A stretch of 64,000 bases of DNA from assembly GCA_902537235.1 (NCBI GenBank), contig CACBAO010000003.1, positions 47,934-111,933 on the forward strand. Reading direction: 5' to 3'. A program made the translations under genes and the position numbers. This document shows, piece after piece, positions 35,468 through 44,975 of this stretch. The stretch comes from an uncultured Alphaproteobacteria bacterium. Lineage in GTDB: Bacteria; Pseudomonadota; Alphaproteobacteria; Rhodobacterales; Rhodobacteraceae. Each line of letters opens with the position of its first letter. The first letter of the stretch is position 1. The notes under the pieces are model-generated. The model was given only the letters and a program-made list of their open reading frames with translations. It was not told the origin of the DNA and made no database searches.

Positions 35468-36340
35468 TTGGCCCGATACTCTAAACTCGAGGTTAAGGGG
35501 GAGTGGAACTCTAAATCCAATCAGTCTGAGAAAGTATTAGTTGCGTTTGGCTCTATTTCTCTAAATATCCTTGATACTACAGGAGAGCCTCTAAGGCAGT
35601 GGGCGTACTCCTCCATATTTTTAAAAAATAACAAAGCGTCCAAATCTATTTTTTGTCCAGATTTAGAGGAAAGTGAAAGTCTTTATATCTTTGACCAAGA
35701 CGCGATAAACCACCTGATACTTTTATGTAATAAAACCAAGCGAAAAAAACTCTCTAAATTGTTTCCATGGCTTTTTGTAATTATTTTTTTGTTTATATCC
35801 TCCGTCTTTTTTTCGAGCTACTTTAGAGTAATTACTGAAAAAATTGCGCTTTCTATAACTTCTCCTGAACAAGAAAGTAATCTTGGAAACATAATGTTTA
35901 GTCAAATTTCGGGAGTGCCGTATTGCGATATAAACAACACCAATCGATATATTCGTAGCATAGACAAACATTACCTCTCTGAAATTAATAACGCTATTGA
36001 GCTAATTTTTATCAATTTAAAAATCGAGAATAGCATACTGTTTCCTGGGGGAAAATTATTAGTGCCCTACAATATCTTAGAAAACGAAAATGGACCATTT
36101 ATTTTAATTAAAATAATAAAATTGGCGAAGGAGGCTTTAAAAAATAAAAAAGCAATAGCAGAATTTTTCTCTAAGCAGCGTAGCAAGGCTCTATTAATTT
36201 ATATTTTTGGAAATTTTACTGACCTAAATTTTTATAGGGATAACGGTCTATTAATCAGCTTGGACAGTACCTTTTATGTCTTGGATGAAGGCTTTACTGA
36301 GATCGAATGGCTTAAATTAAAAAATCTTTGCAAGCTTTAG
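35468..36340 (+). CDS. Membrane protein resembling a degenerate M48-type metalloprotease
   Basis: A 290-residue protein starting, it seems, with TTG one base after the ligase stop. It has an N-terminal beta-rich region (about residues 1-95, with GEPLRQWAYSSI), one membrane helix (LFPWLFVIIFLFISSVFFSSYF, about 99-120) and a periplasmic part. From memory this layout matches alphaproteobacterial M48 peptidases with an N-terminal sandwich domain: SNLGNIMFSQI before the catalytic domain, FPGGKLLVPYNIL just before the active-site helix, and a tail FTEIEWLKLKNLC. The HExxH zinc motif that should follow PGGK is absent, replaced by lysine-rich KIIKLAKEAL, and the middle is shortened. If homologous it has lost protease activity. 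It overlaps the lolD end by 4 bases, tail to tail. The family call is an inference. Confidence 0.5.
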   Translation: MARYSKLEVKGEWNSKSNQSEKVLVAFGSISLNILDTTGEPLRQWAYSSIFLKNNKASKSIFCPDLEESESLYIFDQDAINHLILLCNKTKRKKLSKLFPWLFVIIFLFISSVFFSSYFRVITEKIALSITSPEQESNLGNIMFSQISGVPYCDINNTNRYIRSIDKHYLSEINNAIELIFINLKIENSILFPGGKLLVPYNILENENGPFILIKIIKLAKEALKNKKAIAEFFSKQRSKALLIYIFGNFTDLNFYRDNGLLISLDSTFYVLDEGFTEIEWLKLKNLCKL

Positions 36341-37023
36341 TTACACACTATCCTTCCGTCTACAATTTTTACATTTTTGTCTACTAATTGTGAAATAGTT
36401 GGATTATGGGAAGCAATAATTGCAGAAATATTATGCTCTTTTATCAGTTCTATTAAAAAGCTCATAACTTTTGAGGTGGTTGATTGATCGAGATTTCCTG
36501 TTGGTTCATCTGCTAATAGTAATGCTGGTTCATTTATTATTGCTCTACAGATTGCTACCCTTTGCTGTTCACCTCCAGATAATTCAGCCGGTCGGTTGTC
36601 CATACGTTTACCTAACCCTACCTTTTCTAGTAGGTGTTGGCCTTTTCTAACTGCAATTCCTTTCGATATACCCTCAAAAAGCAAAGGGAAAATAATGTTT
36701 TCTAATGCGGAAAATTCTTGAATGAGATGATGAAACTGAAAAACGAATCCAATGTTTTTTCGTCTAATAATCGACGTTTGAAAGTCGTTTTTAGTATCTA
36801 CTTTTGAGCCATGAATATAAACATCACCTGAAAACTTACTATCCAATAAGCCTGCAATCTGAAGAAAAGTAGTCTTTCCTGATCCTGATGGGGAAAAAAG
36901 ACCTACCACTTCATTTCTTTTAACATTGAAGTCCATCCCCTTAAATATTTCAACCAATGGCACATCACCCTTCCCACCAAATGTCTTTGTAACTCTATGT
37001 AAACTCAAAACAATATTACTCAT
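36337..37023 (-). CDS. lolD: Lipoprotein-releasing system ATP-binding protein LolD
   Basis: LolD is the ATPase that powers extraction of outer-membrane lipoproteins from the inner membrane. The 228-residue ABC protein has Walker A SPSGSGKTTFLQ (about residues 44-55), the Q-loop NIGFVFQFHHLIQEFSALEN, which is characteristic of LolD, the ABC signature LSGGEQQRVAICRAI, and Walker B LLLADEPTGNLD. It overlaps the permease gene by 8 bases, so both subunits are made together. Confidence 0.94.
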   Translation of the reverse strand: MSNIVLSLHRVTKTFGGKGDVPLVEIFKGMDFNVKRNEVVGLFSPSGSGKTTFLQIAGLLDSKFSGDVYIHGSKVDTKNDFQTSIIRRKNIGFVFQFHHLIQEFSALENIIFPLLFEGISKGIAVRKGQHLLEKVGLGKRMDNRPAELSGGEQQRVAICRAIINEPALLLADEPTGNLDQSTTSKVMSFLIELIKEHNISAIIASHNPTISQLVDKNVKIVDGRIVCN

Positions 37024-38287
37024 ACTTCAAAGCCTCTGCTGGATCCATATTTGCTGCCTTTCTGGCAGGAAAAATAGTTATTACAAAAGAGATTGATAAA
37101 GAGACTGTTAATGCAAAAACTACATCTTCTATTCTTAGCCTTGCAGGCACTTGAGCAAGAAACCTAATCTCTTGGTTCCAAATTGAAGATCCAAGTATGT
37201 ACTCAATAAGCCATTGTATCTCATTTATGTAAGTTACAAAAAGCATCCCGATGATGACACCTAAGATAGTTCCAGACACTCCAATTAAACTTCCACATAT
37301 AAAAAATATTCTTAAAATTGATGTCCTTGTAAGCCCAAGAGAACGGAGTATTCCAATATCTCGACCTTTATTCTTAACAAGCATTACCAGTCCAGAAATA
37401 ATGTTCATGGCAGCAATCAAAACTATTAGCGATAGAATTATAAACATTACTCGGCGTTCTAAATCTAAAGCATCTAAGAAAGTCGCTGTTCTCTCTTTCC
37501 AAGACCAAAGAAAGTATCTTTCGGTCAATTCATCTGCTAAACTTGTTTTGAATTCATCGACATCAAATGGATTTTCCAAGAGCACTTCGATTAAGTCAGC
37601 CTTATTAGCTCTATTAAAAAAAAGCTGAGCATTTTTAATTGGCATGTAAATTCGTGTGCTATCTATGTCATATCGGCCAACTGAAAATATATATTTTACT
37701 TTATATACATTTACCCTTGGAATAGTTCCAAAGACTGATTTTGCCCCATTTGGACTAATGAGTTTAATTGTGTCATCAATAGAAATATTTAATTTTCTAG
37801 CAAGTTGAGCCCCTACAGCTACGCCATCGTTAAAATTTTCTATGCTACCTTGAGAAGTGGTGGGTTCATTTAGTAACTCTATATTTGAAAAATCAACTTT
37901 GGCAATACCATAAACTTCTACTCCAGTGCTGGCATCATTTTTACTAGCTAGAACTTGATCCTTGACCAGAGGATACGCCACTTTAAAATTATTTTTCCTT
38001 TCTAAGTCTTTTATAATACTCTGTATTTCTTCGAAATTGAATCCCTCGTCAAGGTCTGTTGTAAGTGTCTTTTTGTAAATTGCGAGATGGGAGTTAGCTC
38101 CAACAATCTTTTCCACAAATTCAGTTCTAAAGCCAATCATCACTGCCTGAACTATTACCAGGGTTGCTACACCCAAAACAACGCCTAAAAGAGCGTACCA
38201 TGCTATTATAGATATACCCCCTTCCCGTCTTTTTGACATTAGATAACGCCATGCAATAATGAACTCATATTTTTTAAAAATAGCCAT
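37016..38287 (-). CDS. Lipoprotein-releasing system permease (LolC/LolE type)
   Basis: The membrane subunit that works with LolD to hand lipoproteins to LolA. The 423-residue protein has one N-terminal membrane helix (GISIIAWYALLGVVLGVATLVIVQAVM), a large periplasmic domain (about residues 50-265), and three C-terminal helices with NIISGLVMLVKNKGRDIGILRSLGLTR, the MacB/FtsX-family coupling motif. Only one permease gene is present here, which suggests a single LolCE/LolF-type subunit forming the dimer, as in other Alphaproteobacteria. 7 bases after proS. Confidence 0.92.
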   Translation of the reverse strand: MAIFKKYEFIIAWRYLMSKRREGGISIIAWYALLGVVLGVATLVIVQAVMIGFRTEFVEKIVGANSHLAIYKKTLTTDLDEGFNFEEIQSIIKDLERKNNFKVAYPLVKDQVLASKNDASTGVEVYGIAKVDFSNIELLNEPTTSQGSIENFNDGVAVGAQLARKLNISIDDTIKLISPNGAKSVFGTIPRVNVYKVKYIFSVGRYDIDSTRIYMPIKNAQLFFNRANKADLIEVLLENPFDVDEFKTSLADELTERYFLWSWKERTATFLDALDLERRVMFIILSLIVLIAAMNIISGLVMLVKNKGRDIGILRSLGLTRTSILRIFFICGSLIGVSGTILGVIIGMLFVTYINEIQWLIEYILGSSIWNQEIRFLAQVPARLRIEDVVFALTVSLSISFVITIFPARKAANMDPAEALKYE

Positions 38288-38294
38288 GCAGTTA

Positions 38295-39641
38295 CTAGGC
38301 TTCTACAAGGCTTTTGTGAGCAGTAGAAATTTTTTCTAATACTTCTCCCACAGTTAATAAAATTGCTTCTCCAGTTCTTCTATACACGAGCTCTATTTTT
38401 CCTTCTGCGAGACCCTTTGGACCAACGACGATTTGCCATGGCAAACCTATTAGGTCCATTTTTGCAAATTTAGCTCCTGGTCTTTCATCAGTATCATCAT
38501 ATAAAATCTCGATACCATTAGAACTTAGTTCTTCATAAACATCGTCACAAACTTTTATACACTCCTCGTCTCTATAGTTTAAATTTATAAGACCAGCAAA
38601 AAAGGGAGCAACTGGTTCTGGCCAAATAATACCTCTCTCATCGTGACTAGCTTCGATAATTGCACCTACTAATCGAGAAACTCCTATACCATGACTTCCC
38701 ATATGGACAGGCACTCTTTTACCATCAGGGCTTACAACGAAGGCTTTCATTGGTTCTGAATATTTAGTACCAAAATAAAATATTTGGCCTACTTCAATCG
38801 CTTTACTTTCTATCCTACAAGCCTCGGGAACCTCCATGAAAAGATTTTCATCATGAGTGTCTTCTGTTCTAGCGTAAGGTTTGGTGAATCTTTCCACAAT
38901 TTTTTCAATCTCTGGACTTTGATAGTAGTGGAGTTTCCCTTGATCTGTTCCCAGGTCAAGCAACGTTTTGTCAAAAAAGACTGTGCTTTCACCAGTATTA
39001 GCCAAAACCAAGAACTCATGGCTGTAGTTACCTCCAATGGGCCCTGTCTCGGCTCTCATAGGTATAGCCTGCAATCCCATCCTATTAAATGTTCTTAAAT
39101 AGCTTACAAAATGTCTATTGTAAGCATCTATGGCTTCCTTTTCGTTCAAATCAAAATTATAGCCATCTTTCATATAAAACTCTCTTCCCCTCATTACACC
39201 AAATCTAGGTCTTAATTCATCTCGGAATTTCCACTGAATGTGGTACAAGGTAAGAGGAAGGTCCTTATAAGACGATACATTAGACCTAAATATGTCTGTT
39301 ATTAATTCTTCATTAGTAGGGCCATACAAATAATTACGATTCTGCCGATCTTTGATCCTAAGCATTTCCTTTCCATAGTCATCATATCTCCCACTTTCCT
39401 GCCACAATTCGGCTGGTTGGATTGTTGGCATTAGCATAGGTACATGTCCAGCTTTTATCTGTTCATCATGGACGATTTCTTCTATTTTTTTCAGAACTTT
39501 AAAGCCTAATGGTAGCCACGAATATATGCCAGCTGTCGTTTGTTTAATCATTCCACAGCGCAACATAAGTTGATGACTTATTATATTTGCTTCTGAAGGA
39601 ACTTCTTTTAAAACTGGCAAAAAATATTTGCTAAGCTTCAT
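38295..39641 (-). CDS. proS: Prolyl-tRNA synthetase (short alphaproteobacterial form)
   Basis: Charges tRNA-Pro with proline. The 448-residue protein is the short class II form that lacks the editing insertion of E. coli ProRS. Motif 1 is around [22 protein letters not shown], motif 2 in [29 protein letters not shown], motif 3 in [17 protein letters not shown], and the anticodon-binding domain includes [27 protein letters not shown] precedes the ATG. With no built-in editing domain, mischarged Ala-tRNA-Pro would need a separate deacylase encoded elsewhere. Confidence 0.95.
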   Translation of the reverse strand: MKLSKYFLPVLKEVPSEANIISHQLMLRCGMIKQTTAGIYSWLPLGFKVLKKIEEIVHDEQIKAGHVPMLMPTIQPAELWQESGRYDDYGKEMLRIKDRQNRNYLYGPTNEELITDIFRSNVSSYKDLPLTLYHIQWKFRDELRPRFGVMRGREFYMKDGYNFDLNEKEAIDAYNRHFVSYLRTFNRMGLQAIPMRAETGPIGGNYSHEFLVLANTGESTVFFDKTLLDLGTDQGKLHYYQSPEIEKIVERFTKPYARTEDTHDENLFMEVPEACRIESKAIEVGQIFYFGTKYSEPMKAFVVSPDGKRVPVHMGSHGIGVSRLVGAIIEASHDERGIIWPEPVAPFFAGLINLNYRDEECIKVCDDVYEELSSNGIEILYDDTDERPGAKFAKMDLIGLPWQIVVGPKGLAEGKIELVYRRTGEAILLTVGEVLEKISTAHKSLVEA

Positions 39642-39651
39642 TCTATTCTCC

Positions 39652-41139
39652 TCAACAAGTTAAAAACTTATTTTTTGTTTTTTCTACCGTGAAATATGAT
39701 TTCAACGCTTTATTCAATTCTTGAATGCGCCTCTCTACAACATCACCATTAATGGAGTCCATTCTTGATTTAAAAGATAATTCTACCTGATTTGCTTTTA
39801 ACCTAAACTCTATTTTATCAAAAAGACTTTTTTCACCAAAAAAAGTTGTAGCTAACCTTAATCCTTTACCTATAACAAGAGCAATTTTTCTCTTTTTTTT
39901 TGGAACAATTTTAAACAACTTACTATTAAAAATTTTTTCAGGATTTGCCTTATGTCTGAACAAAAGTATCATGGCCAAGAATACTCTTTCTTTGTGACTA
40001 ATACCACTAATATTTGAACGGGTAACTATCTCTAAGCACATTTCCGTTTTATAATCAGGATGTGCTATCCAGGCTATATCATGTAACTTAGTCGCAGCTA
40101 AAATAACCCTTTTTGTTTTGCGTGGAAGGTTTTCATATAATGGTGAAATCCAATTGAATGCGTGTTTAGACATTTTAGGAAACCTTGTTTCTTTTTTCTC
40201 GAAAAATTTAGCAGCCTCAATTAACGGATCCTTTTTTTTCTCTAACACACTGAGATGCTCATAGATCAATCCCTCCCTAACGCCAAAGGATGAAAACGTA
40301 AGAAACTTGATCTGAAACTTATCAATTATAATTTCTAACAAACGAGCTGCCTGAGGTAGAAGTTCCAATCTTTCTAAAGAAATATTCATCTCATCATTTT
40401 TCGAGAGAAATGAACTTCCTTTAATGAATTCCAAAGTCTTTTTTAGTTTTTTACTCTCAACTTTATATCCCTGGATTATCTTAAGTGGATACTTGACCCT
40501 TTGCATATGTATTTTTGCTATCGCTCTCCAAGATCCTCCTATTAAAAAAAATGATTTATCCTTTACTCCGAAAACGTTATTTATGCTCTCCAACTGGTTT
40601 TTCATATAGTCATCTAAATTTTCACACTTTTCTCCCAAACTTTTTATTGTAAGCGGACCCAACAAAGCGGAATTACATTCGGTAACTGTATTTTTAAGAA
40701 TATTTGCGAACTCTACTGAATTACCACCAAGGTCACAAATTACTCCTTCAGCATTAGGAAAACCCAATAAAATTCCTTGTGCTGCGTAAAGAGCCTCCTT
40801 ATCTCCGGATATTATATCGACACCAATGTTTGTCTGTTTTCGAATTAATTCAACTAAAACATTGGAATTGCTGGCTTCTCTTAATGCAGACGTACCGAAC
40901 ATTATAATTTTACTAATTTCCATATTTCGACATATCGAGACATACCGTCTAATTATACGGGATACTGCCTCAAGTGTATTAGTGTCAAAGCGCTTCCCTC
41001 CGAAAGATTGCATTCCTAATCTAAAGAAAACCTTTTCATTATATAAATACAATGGTGAACGCTTAGGACCATCAAAGACCACTAGTCTTATAGAGTTTGA
41101 ACCAATATCTATAATTCCTATTCTTTTAAGAAGCTTCAA
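39652..41139 (-). CDS. ppx: Exopolyphosphatase (Ppx/GppA phosphatase family)
   Basis: Hydrolyses inorganic polyphosphate, or pppGpp, from the chain end. The 495-residue protein has the ASKHA phosphate loops [16 protein letters not shown] at the N-terminus and [14 protein letters not shown] near residue 135, plus [15 protein letters not shown]-terminal HD-like helical region includes [21 protein letters not shown]. The start appears to be TTG, overlapping the ppk stop by 4 bases, so synthesis and breakdown of polyphosphate are coupled at translation. Ppx and GppA cannot be separated with certainty from sequence; the ppk neighbour favours polyphosphate. Confidence 0.9.
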   Translation of the reverse strand: MKLLKRIGIIDIGSNSIRLVVFDGPKRSPLYLYNEKVFFRLGMQSFGGKRFDTNTLEAVSRIIRRYVSICRNMEISKIIMFGTSALREASNSNVLVELIRKQTNIGVDIISGDKEALYAAQGILLGFPNAEGVICDLGGNSVEFANILKNTVTECNSALLGPLTIKSLGEKCENLDDYMKNQLESINNVFGVKDKSFFLIGGSWRAIAKIHMQRVKYPLKIIQGYKVESKKLKKTLEFIKGSSFLSKNDEMNISLERLELLPQAARLLEIIIDKFQIKFLTFSSFGVREGLIYEHLSVLEKKKDPLIEAAKFFEKKETRFPKMSKHAFNWISPLYENLPRKTKRVILAATKLHDIAWIAHPDYKTEMCLEIVTRSNISGISHKERVFLAMILLFRHKANPEKIFNSKLFKIVPKKKRKIALVIGKGLRLATTFFGEKSLFDKIEFRLKANQVELSFKSRMDSINGDVVERRIQELNKALKSYFTVEKTKNKFLTC

Positions 41140-43334
41140 AGTGATTTTTTTCTTTTTTTGGTTTCATTCAATAAACTCGGAGGGGCATTAAGAGCAGCTC
41201 TGCCTCTTCCTGACAAAGACGGATTTTCAATAAAATATTCATGACAACTGAAGCTGGTTTCGTTTTTTTTAAACTCATGTCTCCTATATTGACCATCAGG
41301 TTGAAGTACCCAAGATTGCTCTTTATCAGCTAAATTAGCTACCATGATCTGATTCACAATTTGTGACTTCACAGTCAAATTTTTAATCTCTACAAATGAC
41401 TCTACTCGACGGTTCAAGTTTCTTCCCATCCAGTCTGCCGAAGAAATAAAAACTTTAGCTTTTGTGGAGGGCAACTGAAATCCATTACCAAAAACACATA
41501 CTCTACTGTGTTCCAAAAATCGTCCTATTACAGATTTAACACGAATATTTTCAGACAAACCTTTGATGCCGGGCCTTAATCCACAAATACCTCTGATAAT
41601 CATATTGATCTTAACGCCACATTGGCTTGCCTCATATAAGGCATCAATGACTTCAGGGTCGATAAGAGCATTGAGTTTAACCCAAATTTCTGCTGGCTTA
41701 CCTTTTTTTGCTAAAGACATCTCGTTTTTTATCATTTTTATTAAGCTATTCTTTAACTCTAGTGGCGCAATAATCATACTCTCTAAATCTGTCGGTTTTA
41801 TATATCCTGATAAATAATTAAAAACTTTAGTAACATCTCTCCCTAAACTAGCATCTGAAGTAAAAAGGCTCAAATCAGTATAAATCTTTGCTGTGTCAGG
41901 ATGATAGTTTCCTGTACCAACATGGGTATAAGTTCTCAGTAGCTTACCTTCTTGTCTTACAATAGTGGATAGCTTTGCATGTGTTTTCCAATCCATAAAA
42001 CCATAGACTACTTGAGCTCCAGCTTTCTCTAATTCTCTTGACACATTTATATTATTTGCTTCATCAAATCTAGCCTTTAGTTCAACTAAGGCAGTCACTG
42101 TTTTTCCATTTTCTGCAGCCTCACATAATGCTCTTACTATTGGACTGTCAGGAGTTGTTCTGTATAAAGTTTGTTTAATAGCAATAACGTTTGGGTCTCG
42201 GGCTGCTTGTTCCAAAAAGCTTACAACTGTATCAAAAGTCTCATATGGATGCTGTAACAGTAGATCTTTCCGCTTTATTGCAGAAAAAATGTCACCGTTA
42301 AAGTCCTCGATCCTCTCTGGACTTCTGGGAACAAACGCTCTCCACTTCAGGCTTCGTTTTTCTGAAATGATTAACTCATCTAAATCAGACAATCCAATCA
42401 TTTGATTAACCTGTATAACTTGTGCTCTGTCAAACCCAATTTCCTTCGAAATTAGATTCAGCAAAGGCTCAGCACTACTTTTCGTAACTTTCATTCGTAT
42501 TACTTCACCACGCTTTCGGCGCTTTAATGCAATTTCAAACTCGCGAACAAGATCCTCCGCTTCTTCCTCAACTTCTAAGTCACTATCTCTAAGAATTCGA
42601 AAGGAAAAATACTCCTCAAGAAGATAGCTTGGAAATAATCTATGAATAAAAATTACTATGAAATCTTCAAGTGATAAAAATCGTTTTTCACCTTTAGCTC
42701 CATCCTTAAGTTTTTGGAATCTATCAAGCATGCCTGGAATAGGAACCAAGGCGTTCAATGATTTTTTTCCATCTCTCTTTCTCAATTTTAATGCTAGGGC
42801 AGAGCCCTCACTTGGTATGAAAGGAAATGGATGGGCCGGATCTATAGCCAAAGGGGTAAGTGCTGGAAAAACTTTTGACATAAATTGTTTTTCTAAATTC
42901 TTTTTTTCGGATGCAAGTATTCCTTTGGGTTTCACTAATACTACGCCTTTTTGCTTCAAATTGGATAATATAGAAGGTAAAAGCTCTTGTTGCTTCTCTA
43001 TTAAAGCTTTAGCTTCTCGTTCTATTTGTATTAGCTGTTCCTCTGGGGTAAGACCATCAGCACTTATTACTTCAATCTTGTTTTTTACCATTTGTCTAAA
43101 CCCAGCAACTCGAACCGTGTAAAACTCATCAAGATTTCGAGCAGATATTGCTAGAAATCTAAGTCTTTCAAAGAGTGGTACTTTTATATTGTTAGCTTCT
43201 TGCAAAACTCGCCAGTTAAAAGAAATCCAAGAAAGCTCCCTATTTATTAGAGGTTTCATTATTCCAAGATCCTTTGAATATTTAAATTCAAGGTCATAGT
43301 CTTGATTTAAGAAATTTGCGTTTACGCTACCCAT
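41136..43334 (-). CDS. ppk1: Polyphosphate kinase (PPK1)
   Basis: Makes long-chain polyphosphate from ATP reversibly. At 732 residues it has the four PPK1 domains. The N-terminal INRELSWISFNWRVLQEA is diagnostic. The phospholipase D-like catalytic part has VIAIKQTLYRT, the phospho-accepting His in DWKTHAKLSTIVRQ, RTYTHVGTGNYHPDTAKIYTDLSLFT, and later INMIIRGICGLRPGI. Lies between hdaA (2 bases upstream) and ppx (4-base overlap). An internal ATG at 43259 (MKPLINRELSW) is a possible shorter start. Confidence 0.95.
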   Translation of the reverse strand: MGSVNANFLNQDYDLEFKYSKDLGIMKPLINRELSWISFNWRVLQEANNIKVPLFERLRFLAISARNLDEFYTVRVAGFRQMVKNKIEVISADGLTPEEQLIQIEREAKALIEKQQELLPSILSNLKQKGVVLVKPKGILASEKKNLEKQFMSKVFPALTPLAIDPAHPFPFIPSEGSALALKLRKRDGKKSLNALVPIPGMLDRFQKLKDGAKGEKRFLSLEDFIVIFIHRLFPSYLLEEYFSFRILRDSDLEVEEEAEDLVREFEIALKRRKRGEVIRMKVTKSSAEPLLNLISKEIGFDRAQVIQVNQMIGLSDLDELIISEKRSLKWRAFVPRSPERIEDFNGDIFSAIKRKDLLLQHPYETFDTVVSFLEQAARDPNVIAIKQTLYRTTPDSPIVRALCEAAENGKTVTALVELKARFDEANNINVSRELEKAGAQVVYGFMDWKTHAKLSTIVRQEGKLLRTYTHVGTGNYHPDTAKIYTDLSLFTSDASLGRDVTKVFNYLSGYIKPTDLESMIIAPLELKNSLIKMIKNEMSLAKKGKPAEIWVKLNALIDPEVIDALYEASQCGVKINMIIRGICGLRPGIKGLSENIRVKSVIGRFLEHSRVCVFGNGFQLPSTKAKVFISSADWMGRNLNRRVESFVEIKNLTVKSQIVNQIMVANLADKEQSWVLQPDGQYRRHEFKKNETSFSCHEYFIENPSLSGRGRAALNAPPSLLNETKKRKKSL

Positions 43335-43336
43335 AC

Positions 43337-44035
43337 TTATTTATATTTCTTTTCCATTTGTCCCAAAGCAGCATCAATGAAAGGTCTAGTTACTTTTGCG
43401 TTTAGGACAAGAGATTTATGGTCTAAATAGTTTACGAATTCGTAAATTGAACTGTAGGTCCTGTTAATTCTAGCAGCAATATAGTCCAAATTTGAGTGCT
43501 TTATATAAATTTGCCTGTCATTAAAGTATTTCAATAGAAGTGCCATTACTAAACTATCATCAGGTTCTTTAATTATAGTGTTGCCGAAACTTTGTATCCT
43601 AGACACTAAGTCTTTAAGACCTATAGATAACGCATTAGGCATTTTTCTAGATGACATGAGCAGCTTGCCTCTTCTACCTCCAATACTGTTAATAAGGTGA
43701 AATATACCTTCTTCTATTTTAGATTTTTTTTGCTTTTCAACTTTCTCAATAATGTCTAAATCTTCAACACAAACTAAATCATCATCTAGGCCTTTTTCCA
43801 TTTCTGGTATAACTGCCTCAAGCTTTACATTCTTGGCTTTGTGCTCTTGAGACCAAACAGAGGATAGATGCGTTTTACCGCTACCCTTTGGACCAACCAG
43901 TAACAACATACCTGAAGGCCACTTATCTGTATTCCCTAATTGAGTAACAGCGTCCAAATTACTTGGAGAAATAAAAAAATCTTCTTTTTCCAATGCCTCT
44001 TTTAAACTGAGACCTAAAACAAGCTGCTCATTCAT
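43337..44035 (-). CDS. hdaA: DnaA-related regulator of replication initiation (HdaA)
   Basis: HdaA promotes hydrolysis of DnaA-ATP after initiation, preventing over-replication. The roughly 232-residue AAA+ protein shows QLVLGLSL near the N-terminus (a short motif of the clamp-binding type), Walker A LLVGPKGSGKTHLSSVW, Walker B VCVEDLDII, sensor 1 GKLLMSSRKMP and a small lid domain with INRTYSSIYEFVNYLDH. It lacks the DNA-binding domain IV of DnaA, which separates Hda from DnaA. I choose ATG 44035, after the nadK stop; a TTG at 44047 is also open. The hdaA-ppk-ppx order is common in related Alphaproteobacteria. Confidence 0.85.
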   Translation of the reverse strand: MNEQLVLGLSLKEALEKEDFFISPSNLDAVTQLGNTDKWPSGMLLLVGPKGSGKTHLSSVWSQEHKAKNVKLEAVIPEMEKGLDDDLVCVEDLDIIEKVEKQKKSKIEEGIFHLINSIGGRRGKLLMSSRKMPNALSIGLKDLVSRIQSFGNTIIKEPDDSLVMALLLKYFNDRQIYIKHSNLDYIAARINRTYSSIYEFVNYLDHKSLVLNAKVTRPFIDAALGQMEKKYK

Positions 44036-44039
44036 ATTT

Positions 44040-44804
44040 TTATTCAAATTGCTCTTTTAGCAATCTTTCTTCTAACCCATGTCCTGGATCAAATAAAAGT
44101 TTATGCTTTAATTTCTTTTCAATTGTTATAGACACATGCTTCACGCCTCTAACCTCAGATGTATCAGCTACAGCTGACACGGGCCTTTTAGTGGCGCTCT
44201 TTACTTCAATATCTATAGTGGCATCTAATGGTAACAGCGCTCCTCTCCATCGTCTTGGTCTATAAGCAGATATAGCTGTTAAACCTAAAATGTTTGCACC
44301 TATTGGTAAAATTGGTCCATGAGCAGAATAATTGTAGGCAGTTGATCCAGCTGGCGTACAAACCAAAGCCCCATCACATACAAGCTCCTGGAGTTTTTCA
44401 GATCCATCAACAGATATACTTAATTTCGCTGCCTGGGGCCCTGATCTGAGAATCGAAACCTCATTGATAGCCAATTCTTCTTCTTTGGTACCGTCGATCT
44501 TTGTAGCGATCATTTTTAAAGGGTTTACGATCTCTTCCTTAGCTATCTGAATACGTTCTTCCAGGTTTTCATAGTTAAAAGTATTCATCAAAAAACCAAC
44601 AGTTCCCTTGTTCATGCCGTAGACTGCAACATTTTTTGTTGATACTGACTTTAGTGTCTGTAACATAAACCCATCACCTCCAAGAGCAATAACTACATCA
44701 GCTTCCTCAATTCCAAAATCCTCGTAACGCTTTGTCAGCTTCATTAATGCGTTTTTAGCGTCAAGGTCGTTACTTGCCATAAATGTTAACTTTTTGTAGG
44801 TCAT
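44040..44804 (-). CDS. nadK: NAD kinase
   Basis: Phosphorylates NAD to NADP. The protein has the GGDG motif in VVIALGGDGFMLQTL, the following GMNKGTVGFLMN, INEVSILRSGP with the conserved NE, and CDGALVCTPAGSTAYNYSAHGPI. I start at ATG 44804, giving about 254 residues beginning MTYKKLTFMASND, the usual alphaproteobacterial form. A frame open to 44924 would add 40 residues of unlike, hydrophobic sequence. Divergent from glyA across a 171-base control region; hdaA follows directly. Confidence 0.93.
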   Translation of the reverse strand: MTYKKLTFMASNDLDAKNALMKLTKRYEDFGIEEADVVIALGGDGFMLQTLKSVSTKNVAVYGMNKGTVGFLMNTFNYENLEERIQIAKEEIVNPLKMIATKIDGTKEEELAINEVSILRSGPQAAKLSISVDGSEKLQELVCDGALVCTPAGSTAYNYSAHGPILPIGANILGLTAISAYRPRRWRGALLPLDATIDIEVKSATKRPVSAVADTSEVRGVKHVSITIEKKLKHKLLFDPGHGLEERLLKEQFE

Positions 44805-44918
44805 AAATTTTGTCCATAAGATTATGGGTACCCTTATAAATAAAACTAAGAATTTTAACAACAAATGATGATACGGATACCTACAAAACATAAGAAAAAA
44901 CTGGAACAGACAGTTTAT

Positions 44919-44942
44919 ATTCATTATACAATGAATCGAATC
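44919..44942 (+). promoter_or_regulatory. Palindrome and tandem GANTC sites upstream of glyA
   Basis: ATTCATT-N4-AATGAAT forms an inverted repeat at 44919-44936, and GAATCGAATC at 44933-44942 places two GANTC sites end to end, 34 bases before the glyA ATG. A -10-like TATACA (44925-44930) lies inside the palindrome but no good -35 is seen. Regulation by methylation or by a dimeric repressor is a guess from the layout. Confidence 0.35.
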
Positions 44943-44975
44943 AAAAGAATAATCGAAATAGAGATAGGTTGTATT

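Noticed and set aside
44805..44924. 40-residue hydrophobic N-terminal extension of NAD kinase
   Set aside because: NadK is cytoplasmic and lacks such an extension; the region is the divergent control region with glyA.
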